Assembly: GCA_000432995.1 (NCBI GenBank)
Contig: HF972652.1
Span: 12,049 to 19,938 of the forward strand
DNA: 7,890 bases
Reading direction: 5' to 3'
DNA from: Clostridium sp. CAG:1013
Lineage (GTDB): Bacteria > Bacillota > Clostridia > Oscillospirales > Acutalibacteraceae
The notes beneath the pieces are model-generated. The model ran no database searches, was not told the origin of the DNA, and worked only from the letters and a program-made list of their open reading frames with translations. The position numbers and the translations under genes were made by a program. Every line of letters starts with the position of its first letter. The first letter of the stretch is position 1. This document shows positions 1 through 6,066 of the stretch, piece by piece.

Positions 1-2
1 TT

Positions 3-1379
3 GATATGGAGGACTGGATGGAGGAGAGATCCCAGGAAGAGGACACCCAAAGCGCCACCCAGGAGGAAGTTTCCAGCGACGTTCAAGAGGATGCTCAGGA
101 CGGCAGCTCCTCTTTTGCGCCAGATGACGGAGAACTTCCAGAGGACCTGCCAGAGCGGGGAATTGGCGGCCGTGGCGGATTTCAGATGGATGGTCAGCTG
201 CCGGAGGGAGACGTTCCCGAAGGGGAATTCTCTGAGGGGGTCATCCCCGAAGGAGAGGTCCCCAGCGGCGATTTTGGTGGCAAAGGTGGGATGGGCGGCG
301 GTATGGGAGGCGCTATGGGCAGCGACGACGTGTCCCTGATCTACACCGACGACGACTACGACAGCTACCAGAACATTTTCGACAACGCCAAGACCGACAT
401 CACCGACAGTGATAAAGATCGGCTCATTGAATCCTTGCAGCAGCTGAACGACCAGGAAAACCTGGAAGAAGTGGTGGATGTGGACGAGGTGATCCGGTAC
501 TTTGTGGTTCACAACTTCGTGTGTAACTTTGACAGCTACACCGGCTCCATGATCCACAATTACTATCTGTACGAGGAAGACGGTCAGCTGTCTATGATCC
601 CCTGGGACTACAACCTGGCATTCGGCGGCTTCCAGGGAGCCCAGGACGCCACCTCGCTGGTGAATTACCCCATCGATACGCCTGTGTCTGGGGGTACGGT
701 GGATTCCCGGCCCATGCTGTCCTGGATTTTCTCCGACGAGACTTACACCCAACTGTATCACCAGTATTTTCAGGAGTTTCTCACCCAGTATTTCGACAGC
801 GGTTACTTTGCTGAGGAGATGGATCGGGTGACAGCGCTCATCGCCCCCTATGTGGAGCAGGATCCCACCAAGTTCTGCACCTATGAGGAATTCCAGACCG
901 GTGTGGAGACTTTAAGGGAATTCTGCCTGCTGCGGGCAGAGAGCATTCAGGGGCAGCTGGACGGGACCATTCCCTCTACTTCTGATGGCCAGTCGGAAGA
1001 CAGCAGCGCACTTATTGACGCATCCAGCCTGAATATTTCCGACATGGGTTCCATGAACGGCAACATGGGAGGAGGTATGGGAGGCATGGAACGACCTGAA
1101 GATATGGAGCTTCCCAATGGCATGGAGCCTCCCGCAGGGTCAGAAGAAGAGCCATCCCAGAGCCAGGAGGACAACAGCAATTCGGAAGAAGATGGGGAAG
1201 AGGAAAGTTCCCAAGCTGCTCAGGGAGAGGCTCCTCAGGAGGAGCCACCCAGCGGAGCAATGCCTGAGGGCGGCCAGGCTTTTCCCCAGGATGGTTCCCC
1301 TCCTGGTGGCGTGACGGAGGGAGAATTTGACGGCGGGACCATTCAGGTCTTTGCGGAAAAATCACAAAATACTCCTTGA
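3..1379 (+). CDS. CotH-kinase-family protein, 5' end outside the window
   Basis: The reading frame is open from the first bases, so the ATG at 6 is probably an internal Met and the N-terminal half of the family domain is missing. Numbering from that Met, residues 157-208 carry the recognisable CotH core: a VDVDEVIRYF helix, an NFDSYTG loop (Asp176), HNYYLYE, then IPWDYNLAFGG (Asp201). The two Asp residues fit the metal/catalytic acids of the CotH atypical kinase fold. In Bacillus, CotH phosphorylates spore-coat proteins; clostridial homologues are often secreted or surface proteins of unknown target. Residues 41-107 are a Pro/Glu/Gly stretch with degenerate PEGE-type repeats ending in a Met/Gly-rich run, which looks like an insertion within the kinase region. 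Residues 346-440 form a second Met/Gly-rich then strongly acidic, Ser/Gln/Pro-rich tail. No C-terminal membrane anchor is visible. The stop codon lies in the -35 box of the next promoter, and no own terminator is seen. Family call sure; substrate unknown. Confidence 0.88.
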   Translation, partial: DMEDWMEERSQEEDTQSATQEEVSSDVQEDAQDGSSSFAPDDGELPEDLPERGIGGRGGFQMDGQLPEGDVPEGEFSEGVIPEGEVPSGDFGGKGGMGGGMGGAMGSDDVSLIYTDDDYDSYQNIFDNAKTDITDSDKDRLIESLQQLNDQENLEEVVDVDEVIRYFVVHNFVCNFDSYTGSMIHNYYLYEEDGQLSMIPWDYNLAFGGFQGAQDATSLVNYPIDTPVSGGTVDSRPMLSWIFSDETYTQLYHQYFQEFLTQYFDSGYFAEEMDRVTALIAPYVEQDPTKFCTYEEFQTGVETLREFCLLRAESIQGQLDGTIPSTSDGQSEDSSALIDASSLNISDMGSMNGNMGGGMGGMERPEDMELPNGMEPPAGSEEEPSQSQEDNSNSEEDGEEESSQAAQGEAPQEEPPSGAMPEGGQAFPQDGSPPGGVTEGEFDGGTIQVFAEKSQNTP

Positions 1380-1404
1380 CAAACTAAAATGATAGTGATA
1401 TAGT
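1376..1404 (+). promoter_or_regulatory. Sigma-A-type promoter of the T-box/trpB unit
   Basis: A perfect -35 hexamer TTGACA (1376-1381) is followed by a 17-bp spacer and TATAGT (1399-1404), one mismatch from the -10 consensus. Transcription would begin near 1411, just upstream of the T-box Stem I. The -35 box contains the stop codon of the CotH-family gene (TGA, 1377-1379), so the promoter abuts the preceding gene with no spacer. The match to consensus is seen directly; activity is inferred. Confidence 0.85.
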
Positions 1405-1410
1405 TACAAC

Positions 1411-1711
1411 AATCAATCAACTGGAAACCGACGACCGGGACGAGTACTTTTCCAAAACCGTTTCCAAAGCGAGCCGTGGAGGGTGAAAGCATGGCGGGAT
1501 GGGGGAAAAGGAATGGACCCGTGAGGGCGAACCGAGCGCAGGCGATTTGATGGGCCGGCGTTAGGCGAGACGGAGGCTGACCGTTACAGCAGCTAGCGTA
1601 TCCTGTGTACGCGATGAGCGCGCCCTGATGGGGCGAATTTAGGTGGCACCGCAGATGCGAAACTTCGCGCACCTGTCCTAAGTGTTTTAGGACAGGTGCG
1701 TTTTTGTTTTC
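1411..1711 (+). promoter_or_regulatory. T-box riboswitch, predicted tryptophan (UGG) specifier
   Basis: This 5' leader senses uncharged tRNA and controls the downstream trpB-like gene by antitermination. Stem I base pairs CGGG (1436-1439) with CCCG (1518-1521). The S-turn AGTA (1443-1446) faces GAA (1511-1513), and CTTTTCC (1447-1453) pairs perfectly with GGAAAAG (1504-1510). Directly after GAA, in the specifier position and followed by a purine, is TGG (1514-1516), the tryptophan codon. AGCGA (1468-1472) and GGTG (1482-1485) fit the distal AG-bulge and GNUG elements. A Stem III-like hairpin pairs GCGTA (1596-1600) with TACGC (1608-1612), and another pairs 1621-1625 with 1631-1635. The T-box sequence TGGCACCGC lies at 1644-1652. 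AGGTG (1641-1645) can pair with CACCT (1670-1674) to form the antiterminator base, which competes with the terminator arm. This leader fills the 377-bp gap between the CotH-family gene and trpB. The specifier matches the downstream gene function, which supports the assignment. Confidence 0.93.
1668..1710 (+). terminator. T-box regulatory terminator
   Basis: CGCACCTGTCCTA (1668-1680) pairs perfectly with TAGGACAGGTGCG (1688-1700) around a 7-nt loop, followed by TTTTTGTTTT (1701-1710). It is a strong factor-independent terminator. Its 5' arm contains the CACCT needed by the antiterminator, so the two structures exclude each other: charged tRNA leaves the terminator formed, uncharged tRNA-Trp should prevent it. 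Confidence 0.93.
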
Positions 1712-1740
1712 ATGTTGGTTGAGCTGAAATCCCATAATTT

Positions 1741-1750
1741 GAAAGGATGG
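1741..1750 (+). promoter_or_regulatory. Ribosome binding site deciding the trpB start
   Basis: GAAAGGATGG lies about 9 nt before the ATG at 1757. The alternative upstream in-frame ATG at 1712 sits immediately after the terminator T-tract and has no Shine-Dalgarno sequence, and the 15 residues it would add do not resemble the family N-terminus. The start at 1757 is therefore preferred. Confidence 0.8.
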
Positions 1751-1756
1751 TACATC

Positions 1757-3127
1757 ATGGCACAGATCCCTTACAAAATCTATTTGGATGAAAGCGAACT
1801 GCCCAAGGCATGGTACAACCTGCGGGCCGACATGAAAAACAAACCTGCCCCCCTGCTGAACCCCGCCACTCTCAAGCCCATGACTTTCGAAGAGCTGCGG
1901 CCCGTGTTCTGCGACGAGCTGGTGCGCCAGGAGTTGGACGACACCACTCCCTATTTTGAGATTCCCAAAGAGATTCTGGATTTCTATAAAATGTATCGGC
2001 CCTCTCCGCTGATCCATGCGGAATTTTTGGAGAAGGCCCTGGACACTCCCGCGAAGATCTACTACAAGTTTGAGGGCAATAACACTTCCGGCTCTCACAA
2101 GCTGAATTCCGCCATCGCCCAGGCCTACTACGCTAAGCAGCAGGGCCTCAAGGGCGTCACCACTGAGACCGGCGCCGGTCAGTGGGGCACTGCTCTTTCC
2201 ATGGCCTGCTCCTTCTTTGGTCTGGACTGCAAGGTGTTCATGGTGAAGGTCTCTTACGAACAGAAGCCCTTCCGCCGGGAAGTGATGCGCACCTACGGCG
2301 CTTCCGTCACGCCTTCTCCCTCCGAGACCACCAACATCGGTAAGAAGATCCTGGAAGCCCATCCCGGCACCAGCGGCAGCTTGGGCTGCGCCATCAGCGA
2401 GGCCGTGGAAGTGGCCACCGGTCTGGAAGGCTACCGGTATGTGCTGGGTTCTGTCTTGAACCAGGTGCTGCTCCATCAGTCCGTCATTGGCCTGGAGACC
2501 AAAGCCGCTCTGGATAAGTACGGTATCAAGCCCGACATCATCATCGGTTGTGCTGGCGGCGGTTCCAACCTGGGTGGCCTGATCTCTCCCTTCATGGGCG
2601 AGAAGATCCGGGGCGAAGCGGATTACCGGTTCATCGCCGTGGAGCCCGCCTCCTGCCCCTCCTTCACACGGGGCAAGTACGCCTACGATTTCTGCGATAC
2701 CGGCATGGTCTGCCCCTTGCAGAAAATGTATACTCTGGGATCCAACTTCATCCCCTCCGCCAACCACGCCGGCGGCCTGCGGTATCACGGCATGAGCAGT
2801 GTTCTGTCCCAGCTGTACGCCGACGGCCTGATGGAGGCCCGGGCCGTGGAGCAGACCTCGGTCTTTGAGGCGGCGGAACTGTTCGCACGTGTGGAGGGCA
2901 CTCTGCCGGCTCCCGAGTCCAGCCATGCTATCCGCGCGGCTATCGACGAGGCTCTCAAGTGCAAGGAGACCGGAGAGGAAAAGACCATCGTCTTTGGCCT
3001 GACCGGCACTGGTTATTTCGACATGACCGCCTACCAGAAGTTCAACGACGGCGCTATGACCGATTACGTTCCCACCGACGAGGAACTGGAGGAAAGCTTC
3101 AAACAGCTTCCCCAGATCGACCTGTAA
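1757..3127 (+). CDS. trpB: Tryptophan synthase beta chain, TrpB2 type
   Basis: A PLP-dependent enzyme of 456 residues that joins indole and L-serine into L-tryptophan in the cytoplasm. The N-terminus has the P-K-A-W-Y-N signature and a long segment before the core that are typical of the TrpB2 (TrpB-like) branch, which is longer than classical TrpB (about 400 residues). GSHKLNSA gives the PLP-binding Lys115; ETGAGQWG gives the catalytic Glu137; GCAGGGSN (264-271) is the phosphate-binding glycine loop. The C-terminal region contains the LTGTGYFD motif of the family. No trpA or other trp gene is adjacent. TrpB2 proteins generally lack tight coupling to TrpA, so use of free indole (made by tryptophanase here or by neighbouring bacteria) is a reasonable inference. 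The gene follows a Trp-specifier T-box and ends just before a strong terminator, so it appears to be a monocistronic, tryptophan-starvation-induced unit. The gene call is firm; the TrpB2 subclass is based on N-terminal motifs and length. Confidence 0.94.
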   Translation: MAQIPYKIYLDESELPKAWYNLRADMKNKPAPLLNPATLKPMTFEELRPVFCDELVRQELDDTTPYFEIPKEILDFYKMYRPSPLIHAEFLEKALDTPAKIYYKFEGNNTSGSHKLNSAIAQAYYAKQQGLKGVTTETGAGQWGTALSMACSFFGLDCKVFMVKVSYEQKPFRREVMRTYGASVTPSPSETTNIGKKILEAHPGTSGSLGCAISEAVEVATGLEGYRYVLGSVLNQVLLHQSVIGLETKAALDKYGIKPDIIIGCAGGGSNLGGLISPFMGEKIRGEADYRFIAVEPASCPSFTRGKYAYDFCDTGMVCPLQKMYTLGSNFIPSANHAGGLRYHGMSSVLSQLYADGLMEARAVEQTSVFEAAELFARVEGTLPAPESSHAIRAAIDEALKCKETGEEKTIVFGLTGTGYFDMTAYQKFNDGAMTDYVPTDEELEESFKQLPQIDL

Positions 3128-3141
3128 AGAATATGGGGTGA

Positions 3142-3175
3142 AAAAAGGGCGAGCCCTCCTGGGCTTGCCCTTTTT
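3142..3175. terminator. Bidirectional factor-independent terminator
   Basis: AAAAAGGGCGAGCCC (3142-3156) pairs with GGGCTTGCCCTTTTT (3161-3175) across a TCCT loop, with one G-U pair. The T-tract serves the trpB transcript on the + strand. The A-tract on the other side gives a T-tract for - strand transcripts arriving from the two membrane-protein genes, so the convergent units can share it. Confidence 0.9.
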
Positions 3176-3225
3176 GTGTGGAAAATCCTTTGCAAGTTGC
3201 CTCTGGAAAAGATCCCGTAAATGTG

Positions 3226-3262
3226 GAACGCCTGCTGGGAGTCCGGTCCCCAGCAGGCGTTC
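3226..3262. repeat. 14-bp perfect inverted repeat (hairpin) in the convergent intergenic region
   Basis: GAACGCCTGCTGGG (3226-3239) is matched by its reverse complement (3249-3262), separated by 9 nt. It lies between the shared terminator and the end of the - strand gene pair. Neither side has a good T-tract, so it is not a classic terminator. It may act as a transcript-end stabiliser or auxiliary terminator of the - strand mRNA, or be a protein binding site. The rest of the 190-bp gap (3128-3317) shows no gene. Confidence 0.6.
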
Positions 3263-3317
3263 ACTGTGTAAGGTGAGGGTGAAATCAGTTCTATATATCG
3301 TGAAAGGAACGGTGTAA

Positions 3318-4091
3318 TCAAAGAGGAAGTAGCATGAGAAAACAACCCCCTAAAACCCAGCTGCATAGATTCGCAGCAGTGGCAAAGCCAGCGGCTCGCC
3401 GTCTGAGGTGCTCTTTCAAAAGCAGGGCAAAGGCCAGCATCTCGACAAGCAGCACTGCGATTTCCAAGGGAGTGTAGAACAGCATTCCAAAAACCATTGC
3501 GCGGTAGGTGTCCACTGTCGCTGGAAACAGGAAGTGGACGCACACATTTACGGCTCCCTGGGTGACTAGATCCACCACCAGGAACACCATCCAACTGCGT
3601 TTCTGCCGGTAGCCGAACGAGTAAAAGACAGCCCCCTCCAACAGTAAGGTTAGTCCCACCCGCAGGAGGATGAGCACCGGCTGACGCCACCAAGGCTGAC
3701 CATAGATCAGCTTGCGGCCCAGCAGGTCCAGGGTGATGAGATTGTCATAGGTGGTAAAGCCTTCCGGATCGACCGGTAGGGAAAAAGTCTCTTTTCCCGT
3801 GTCAACCAAAAGCCGGGCACCTTCCAAATTTTGGGGGCCATAGTCGCGCACGCCCCAGAGGTCGTAGTAGTTGAACCGGTAATAGGTCTCCCAACCCTTT
3901 CCCTCCCGTCTCAGCATCAGGGGCTCCAGGGAGGTGCCGCTGTCGAATTCCAGGGTGAGGGTCAGTCCCCAGGCGGGGTGGGGCACCAGCACCGTCAGAC
4001 AGGGTGACTCCAAACCGTTGGCCGCAGCTGTCACGGGAAGTCCCAGGCAGAGGATCAGGGCAAGAAAAAGCCCGAGGCACTTCTTTTTCAT
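3318..4091 (-). CDS. Putative membrane protein with signal peptide and about four membrane segments (paralogue 2)
   Basis: I do not recognise this 257-residue protein. It begins with a signal peptide (MKKK, hydrophobic core to about residue 20, then TAAANG as a likely cleavage region). About 110 extracytoplasmic residues with beta-like alternation follow (TVLVPHPAWGLTLTLEF and later segments). Four hydrophobic stretches then lie at roughly 138-159, 165-188, 198-225 and 236-255. The block PWWRQPVLILLRVGLTLL starting at residue 133 and the motif LVTQGAVN (175-182) are shared with the gene immediately upstream, so the two are tandem duplicates. It starts 16 nt after the stop of that gene, with a purine-rich GAGGAAGGGGG ribosome binding region, and is presumably cotranscribed from the promoter near 4958. 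The topology suggests an envelope sensor, channel or accessory protein, but nothing in the sequence decides between these. There is no cytoplasmic catalytic domain. Confidence 0.85.
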   Translation of the reverse strand: MKKKCLGLFLALILCLGLPVTAAANGLESPCLTVLVPHPAWGLTLTLEFDSGTSLEPLMLRREGKGWETYYRFNYYDLWGVRDYGPQNLEGARLLVDTGKETFSLPVDPEGFTTYDNLITLDLLGRKLIYGQPWWRQPVLILLRVGLTLLLEGAVFYSFGYRQKRSWMVFLVVDLVTQGAVNVCVHFLFPATVDTYRAMVFGMLFYTPLEIAVLLVEMLAFALLLKEHLRRRAAGFATAANLCSWVLGGCFLMLLPL

Positions 4092-4107
4092 GGGAACGCC
4101 CCCTTCC

Positions 4108-4899
4108 TCAAAGAGGCAGGTAGGTCAGCATCGCGCCACCCAGCAGCCAGCTGAACAGGTTGGCCACGATGGCGTACACAGTGGCGTCCAGCTTTCTCTT
4201 TTCCCGAAGCAGCCTGCGGAAAGCCACGATTTCCACTGCCATCACCGCCAATTCCATGGGCACGTATACAAGCAAAAAGACCAGGCCCGAAGCGTGGAGG
4301 TTGCCAAAAGGTCCCACTCCCCACAGCAGCATAGCGTTCACGGCCCCCTGAGTGACCAGGTTCACTACCAGGAACACCAGCCAGCTGCGGCGCTGCCGGT
4401 AGCCGAACAGCAGGAACACCAGACCTTCCAAGAGAAGGGTCAGTCCTACCCGCAGGAGGATAAGCACCGGCTGACGCCACCAGGGTGCCCCAGGAGTCAG
4501 TGTCTGGGCGGAAAGATCCAGCACGCAGAGGTTGTTGTAATAGGAACCGGTACCGGTGGTCAAGGTTTGGTTATCCACCGGGATGGAAAAGCTCTCCTCA
4601 GCCGTTTCCGCCTTCAATAGGATGGTCATATCCTGGGGGGAATCCTCCCAGTCCCAAAAGCTGGGGAAGGAAGCCGGCCGGAACAGGTAATAGCCTTCCC
4701 AGGCCAGACGGGTGCCTTCCGCCTGCACAGATTCCTCCTGGTCCTGGCTGGTAAAAACCAGGGACAGGCGAAGGTCCTCCGGCGGGTTTAAAACGATCAC
4801 CGAAAGCCGGGGCGGTTCCGCCGCGTTAGCGGAGGCGGGCAGGGGCAGAAGCAAACAGAGTAGCAGCGAGAGACACAAAACCAATGCTTTCTTTTTCAC
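4108..4899 (-). CDS. Putative membrane protein with signal peptide and about four membrane segments (paralogue 1)
   Basis: A 263-residue protein of a family I do not recognise, read from a GTG start at 4899. The open frame extends to an ATG at 5130, but that extension overlaps manA, crosses the promoter and gives an unstructured N-terminus. The GTG start places a clean signal peptide first (MKKKALV, Leu-rich core, PASANA cleavage region at about residues 21-26) behind an ideal GGAGGAG. An extracytoplasmic domain of about 110 residues follows, with a WDWED/DMTILLKA stretch. Membrane segments lie at roughly 143-166, 172-195, 203-229 and 238-259. Residues 139-159 are identical over 21 positions to residues 133-153 of the neighbouring paralogue, and FGYRQ-R-RSW and LVTQGAVN (181-188) also match. 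The extracytoplasmic halves have diverged much more. This is the first gene of a two-gene operon transcribed away from manA. Function unknown. Confidence 0.85.
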   Translation of the reverse strand: MKKKALVLCLSLLLCLLLPLPASANAAEPPRLSVIVLNPPEDLRLSLVFTSQDQEESVQAEGTRLAWEGYYLFRPASFPSFWDWEDSPQDMTILLKAETAEESFSIPVDNQTLTTGTGSYYNNLCVLDLSAQTLTPGAPWWRQPVLILLRVGLTLLLEGLVFLLFGYRQRRSWLVFLVVNLVTQGAVNAMLLWGVGPFGNLHASGLVFLLVYVPMELAVMAVEIVAFRRLLREKRKLDATVYAIVANLFSWLLGGAMLTYLPL

Positions 4900-4906
4900 A
4901 GGGGAT

Positions 4907-4913
4907 CTCCTCC
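4907..4913 (-). promoter_or_regulatory. Ribosome binding site fixing a GTG start
   Basis: On the - strand GGAGGAG lies 7 nt before the GTG at 4899-4897. This is a near-perfect Shine-Dalgarno sequence at ideal spacing. It is the main reason for choosing the GTG over the far upstream ATG. Confidence 0.85.
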
Positions 4914-4920
4914 TTCCCCA

Positions 4921-4981
4921 GGGACAAAAAAGTTTGCGTTTTTCCCAAAAATAGTATACCATAAAGGGAAGAATTTGTCCC
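4921..4981. repeat. 8-bp inverted repeat GGGACAAA/TTTGTCCC flanking the promoter
   Basis: GGGACAAA (4921-4928) and TTTGTCCC (4974-4981) are exact reverse complements 45 bp apart. One arm covers the -35 box of the - strand promoter; the other lies in its transcribed leader. The placement suits a two-site operator for a dimeric or looping repressor. No regulator gene is in the window, and an 8-bp match over this distance could be chance. Confidence 0.45.
4953..4981 (-). promoter_or_regulatory. Extended -10 promoter of the membrane-protein pair
   Basis: Read on the - strand, GGGACA (4981-4976, four of six to TTGACA) precedes a 17-bp spacer and TATACT (4958-4953), with TG one base upstream of the -10 (TGGTATACT, an extended -10). 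Transcription would start near 4946, giving a leader of about 47 nt. The -35 lies within one arm of an inverted repeat described separately. Confidence 0.7.
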
Positions 4982-5010
4982 GTGACAGTGTTGTAACAAC
5001 GGATGACAAT
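4982..5010 (+). promoter_or_regulatory. Candidate weak promoter for manA
   Basis: GTGACA (4982-4987), a 17-bp spacer and GACAAT (5005-5010) give five and four of six matches to consensus. Transcription would start near 5017, leaving a very short leader before GGAGG (5023-5027) and the ATG at 5037. A small palindrome, GTTGT-A-ACAAC (4990-5000), sits in the spacer. It is divergent from the promoter of the membrane-protein pair. The call is tentative. Confidence 0.4.
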
Positions 5011-5036
5011 CTTGCAATGATTGGAGGCTGTGACCC

Positions 5037-6011
5037 ATGAAATTGGAAAAACTCTCGCCGGCTTTTCAGGGGTACCTTTGGGGAGGTACCAAGCTGCGGG
5101 ACGTATACGGCAAACAGTGCGATCTCCCAAAAGTGGCGGAGAGCTGGGAGCTTTCCACCCATCCTGCCGGGGAGAGCCGGATCGACGGCGGGGAATTTGA
5201 CGGTCTGACCTTGGGGGAATATGTGAAAAAGGCGGGAGACAAGGTCCTGGGAAAAAATACGCTGGCCTTTGAGCGGTTCCCGGTGCTCATCAAGCTGATC
5301 GACGCCAAGGACCCTCTTTCCATTCAGGTCCACCCCAGCGACGAATACGCTCTGAAAGTGGAACATGAATATGGCAAAACCGAAATGTGGTACGTGATGG
5401 ACTGCGACCCCGGAGCCTTCCTCTACTTCGGCGTCAACCGCCCGGTGACCAAGGAAGAATTCCGCCAGCGCATTGAGAACAACACGGTGTTGGAGGTTCT
5501 CAACAAGGTGGAGGTTCATCCCGGGGACGTGTTCTTTATCCAGTCCGGGACCATCCATGCCATAGGGGCGGGGATCCTGATCTGCGAGATCCAGCAGAAT
5601 TCCAACTGCACCTACCGGGTCTACGATTACGATCGCCGGGGCGCTGACGGTAAGCCTCGGGAGCTTCACGTGGAAAAGGCGCTGGAAGTGTCCAGCTTCC
5701 AGCCTTCGGATACCTCCTCTCATGTGGGAGCGCCCCAGACCATTCCCGGCGGGACGGCTCAGAAGCTGGGCTCCTGCAAGTATTTTGCCGTGGACAGGCT
5801 CCAGGTGGACAGCGCCACGGAGCTGGAGGTGGGGGAGGATTCCTTCGTCTCTCTGATGGTGACTCAGGGCAGCGGCCTTCTGGAAGGGCCGGAAAATACT
5901 TTGGAATTTCGTCCTGGTGACAGCTTGTTCCTTCCCGCGGGAGCGGGGAAGGTGCGGGTGTCAGGACCTTGCACCCTGGTGCGGACTGTGATCCCTGCCA
6001 GTGAAGGGTGA
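5037..6011 (+). CDS. manA: Mannose-6-phosphate isomerase, class I
   Basis: A zinc-dependent cytoplasmic enzyme of 324 residues that interconverts mannose 6-phosphate and fructose 6-phosphate. It links mannose use to glycolysis and also supplies mannose 6-phosphate for glycan precursors. The cupin metal site is visible: QVHP (Gln97, His99), KTEMWYV (Glu116) and SGTIHAIGAG (His174). YDYDR (Arg200) matches the conserved catalytic arginine region. The C-terminal portion (about 240-324) forms the second small beta domain with FRPGDSLFLPAG. Length agrees with the short Firmicutes form (about 315 residues in Bacillus). The ATG at 5037 has GGAGG 9 nt upstream. It is the first gene of the rightward run. 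A 55-bp gap without a terminator separates it from the kinase gene, so cotranscription is likely. All key residues are present. Confidence 0.95.
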   Translation: MKLEKLSPAFQGYLWGGTKLRDVYGKQCDLPKVAESWELSTHPAGESRIDGGEFDGLTLGEYVKKAGDKVLGKNTLAFERFPVLIKLIDAKDPLSIQVHPSDEYALKVEHEYGKTEMWYVMDCDPGAFLYFGVNRPVTKEEFRQRIENNTVLEVLNKVEVHPGDVFFIQSGTIHAIGAGILICEIQQNSNCTYRVYDYDRRGADGKPRELHVEKALEVSSFQPSDTSSHVGAPQTIPGGTAQKLGSCKYFAVDRLQVDSATELEVGEDSFVSLMVTQGSGLLEGPENTLEFRPGDSLFLPAGAGKVRVSGPCTLVRTVIPASEG

Positions 6012-6051
6012 ACCGGTGATAGTATAGATCAGAAAGTGATTTTTTCTTTTA

Positions 6052-6057
6052 AGGAGG
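6052..6057 (+). promoter_or_regulatory. Strong ribosome binding site of the sugar kinase gene
   Basis: A consensus AGGAGG within TTTTAAGGAGGGG lies 9 nt before the ATG at 6067. The AT-rich sequence just before it (6020-6051), with TATAGA at 6023-6028, could hold a weak internal promoter, but no convincing -35 box is seen. Confidence 0.75.
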
Positions 6058-6066
6058 GGCATACTT

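Noticed and set aside
1712..1756. Alternative upstream start for trpB at 1712
   Set aside because: It directly follows the terminator T-tract, lacks a ribosome binding site and adds residues not typical of the family.
1343..2926. 527-residue open frame on the - strand, antisense to trpB and the T-box
   Set aside because: It is a by-product of GC-rich codon use in trpB. The product is low in recognisable motifs, overlaps a well-supported enzyme and riboswitch, and has no promoter or ribosome binding site.
3334..3477. Small 47-residue basic open frame on the + strand with a purine-rich site before it
   Set aside because: It lies wholly antisense to the conserved 3' end of the second membrane-protein gene, and its composition mirrors that gene. 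There is no independent support.
4900..5130. 77-residue N-terminal extension of the first membrane protein up to an ATG at 5130
   Set aside because: It overlaps manA on the other strand, reads through the promoter and ribosome binding site, and hides the signal peptide. The GTG at 4899 fits far better.
4896..5723. 275-residue open frame on the - strand opposite manA
   Set aside because: It is a shadow of manA; the zinc site and all family motifs are on the + strand.
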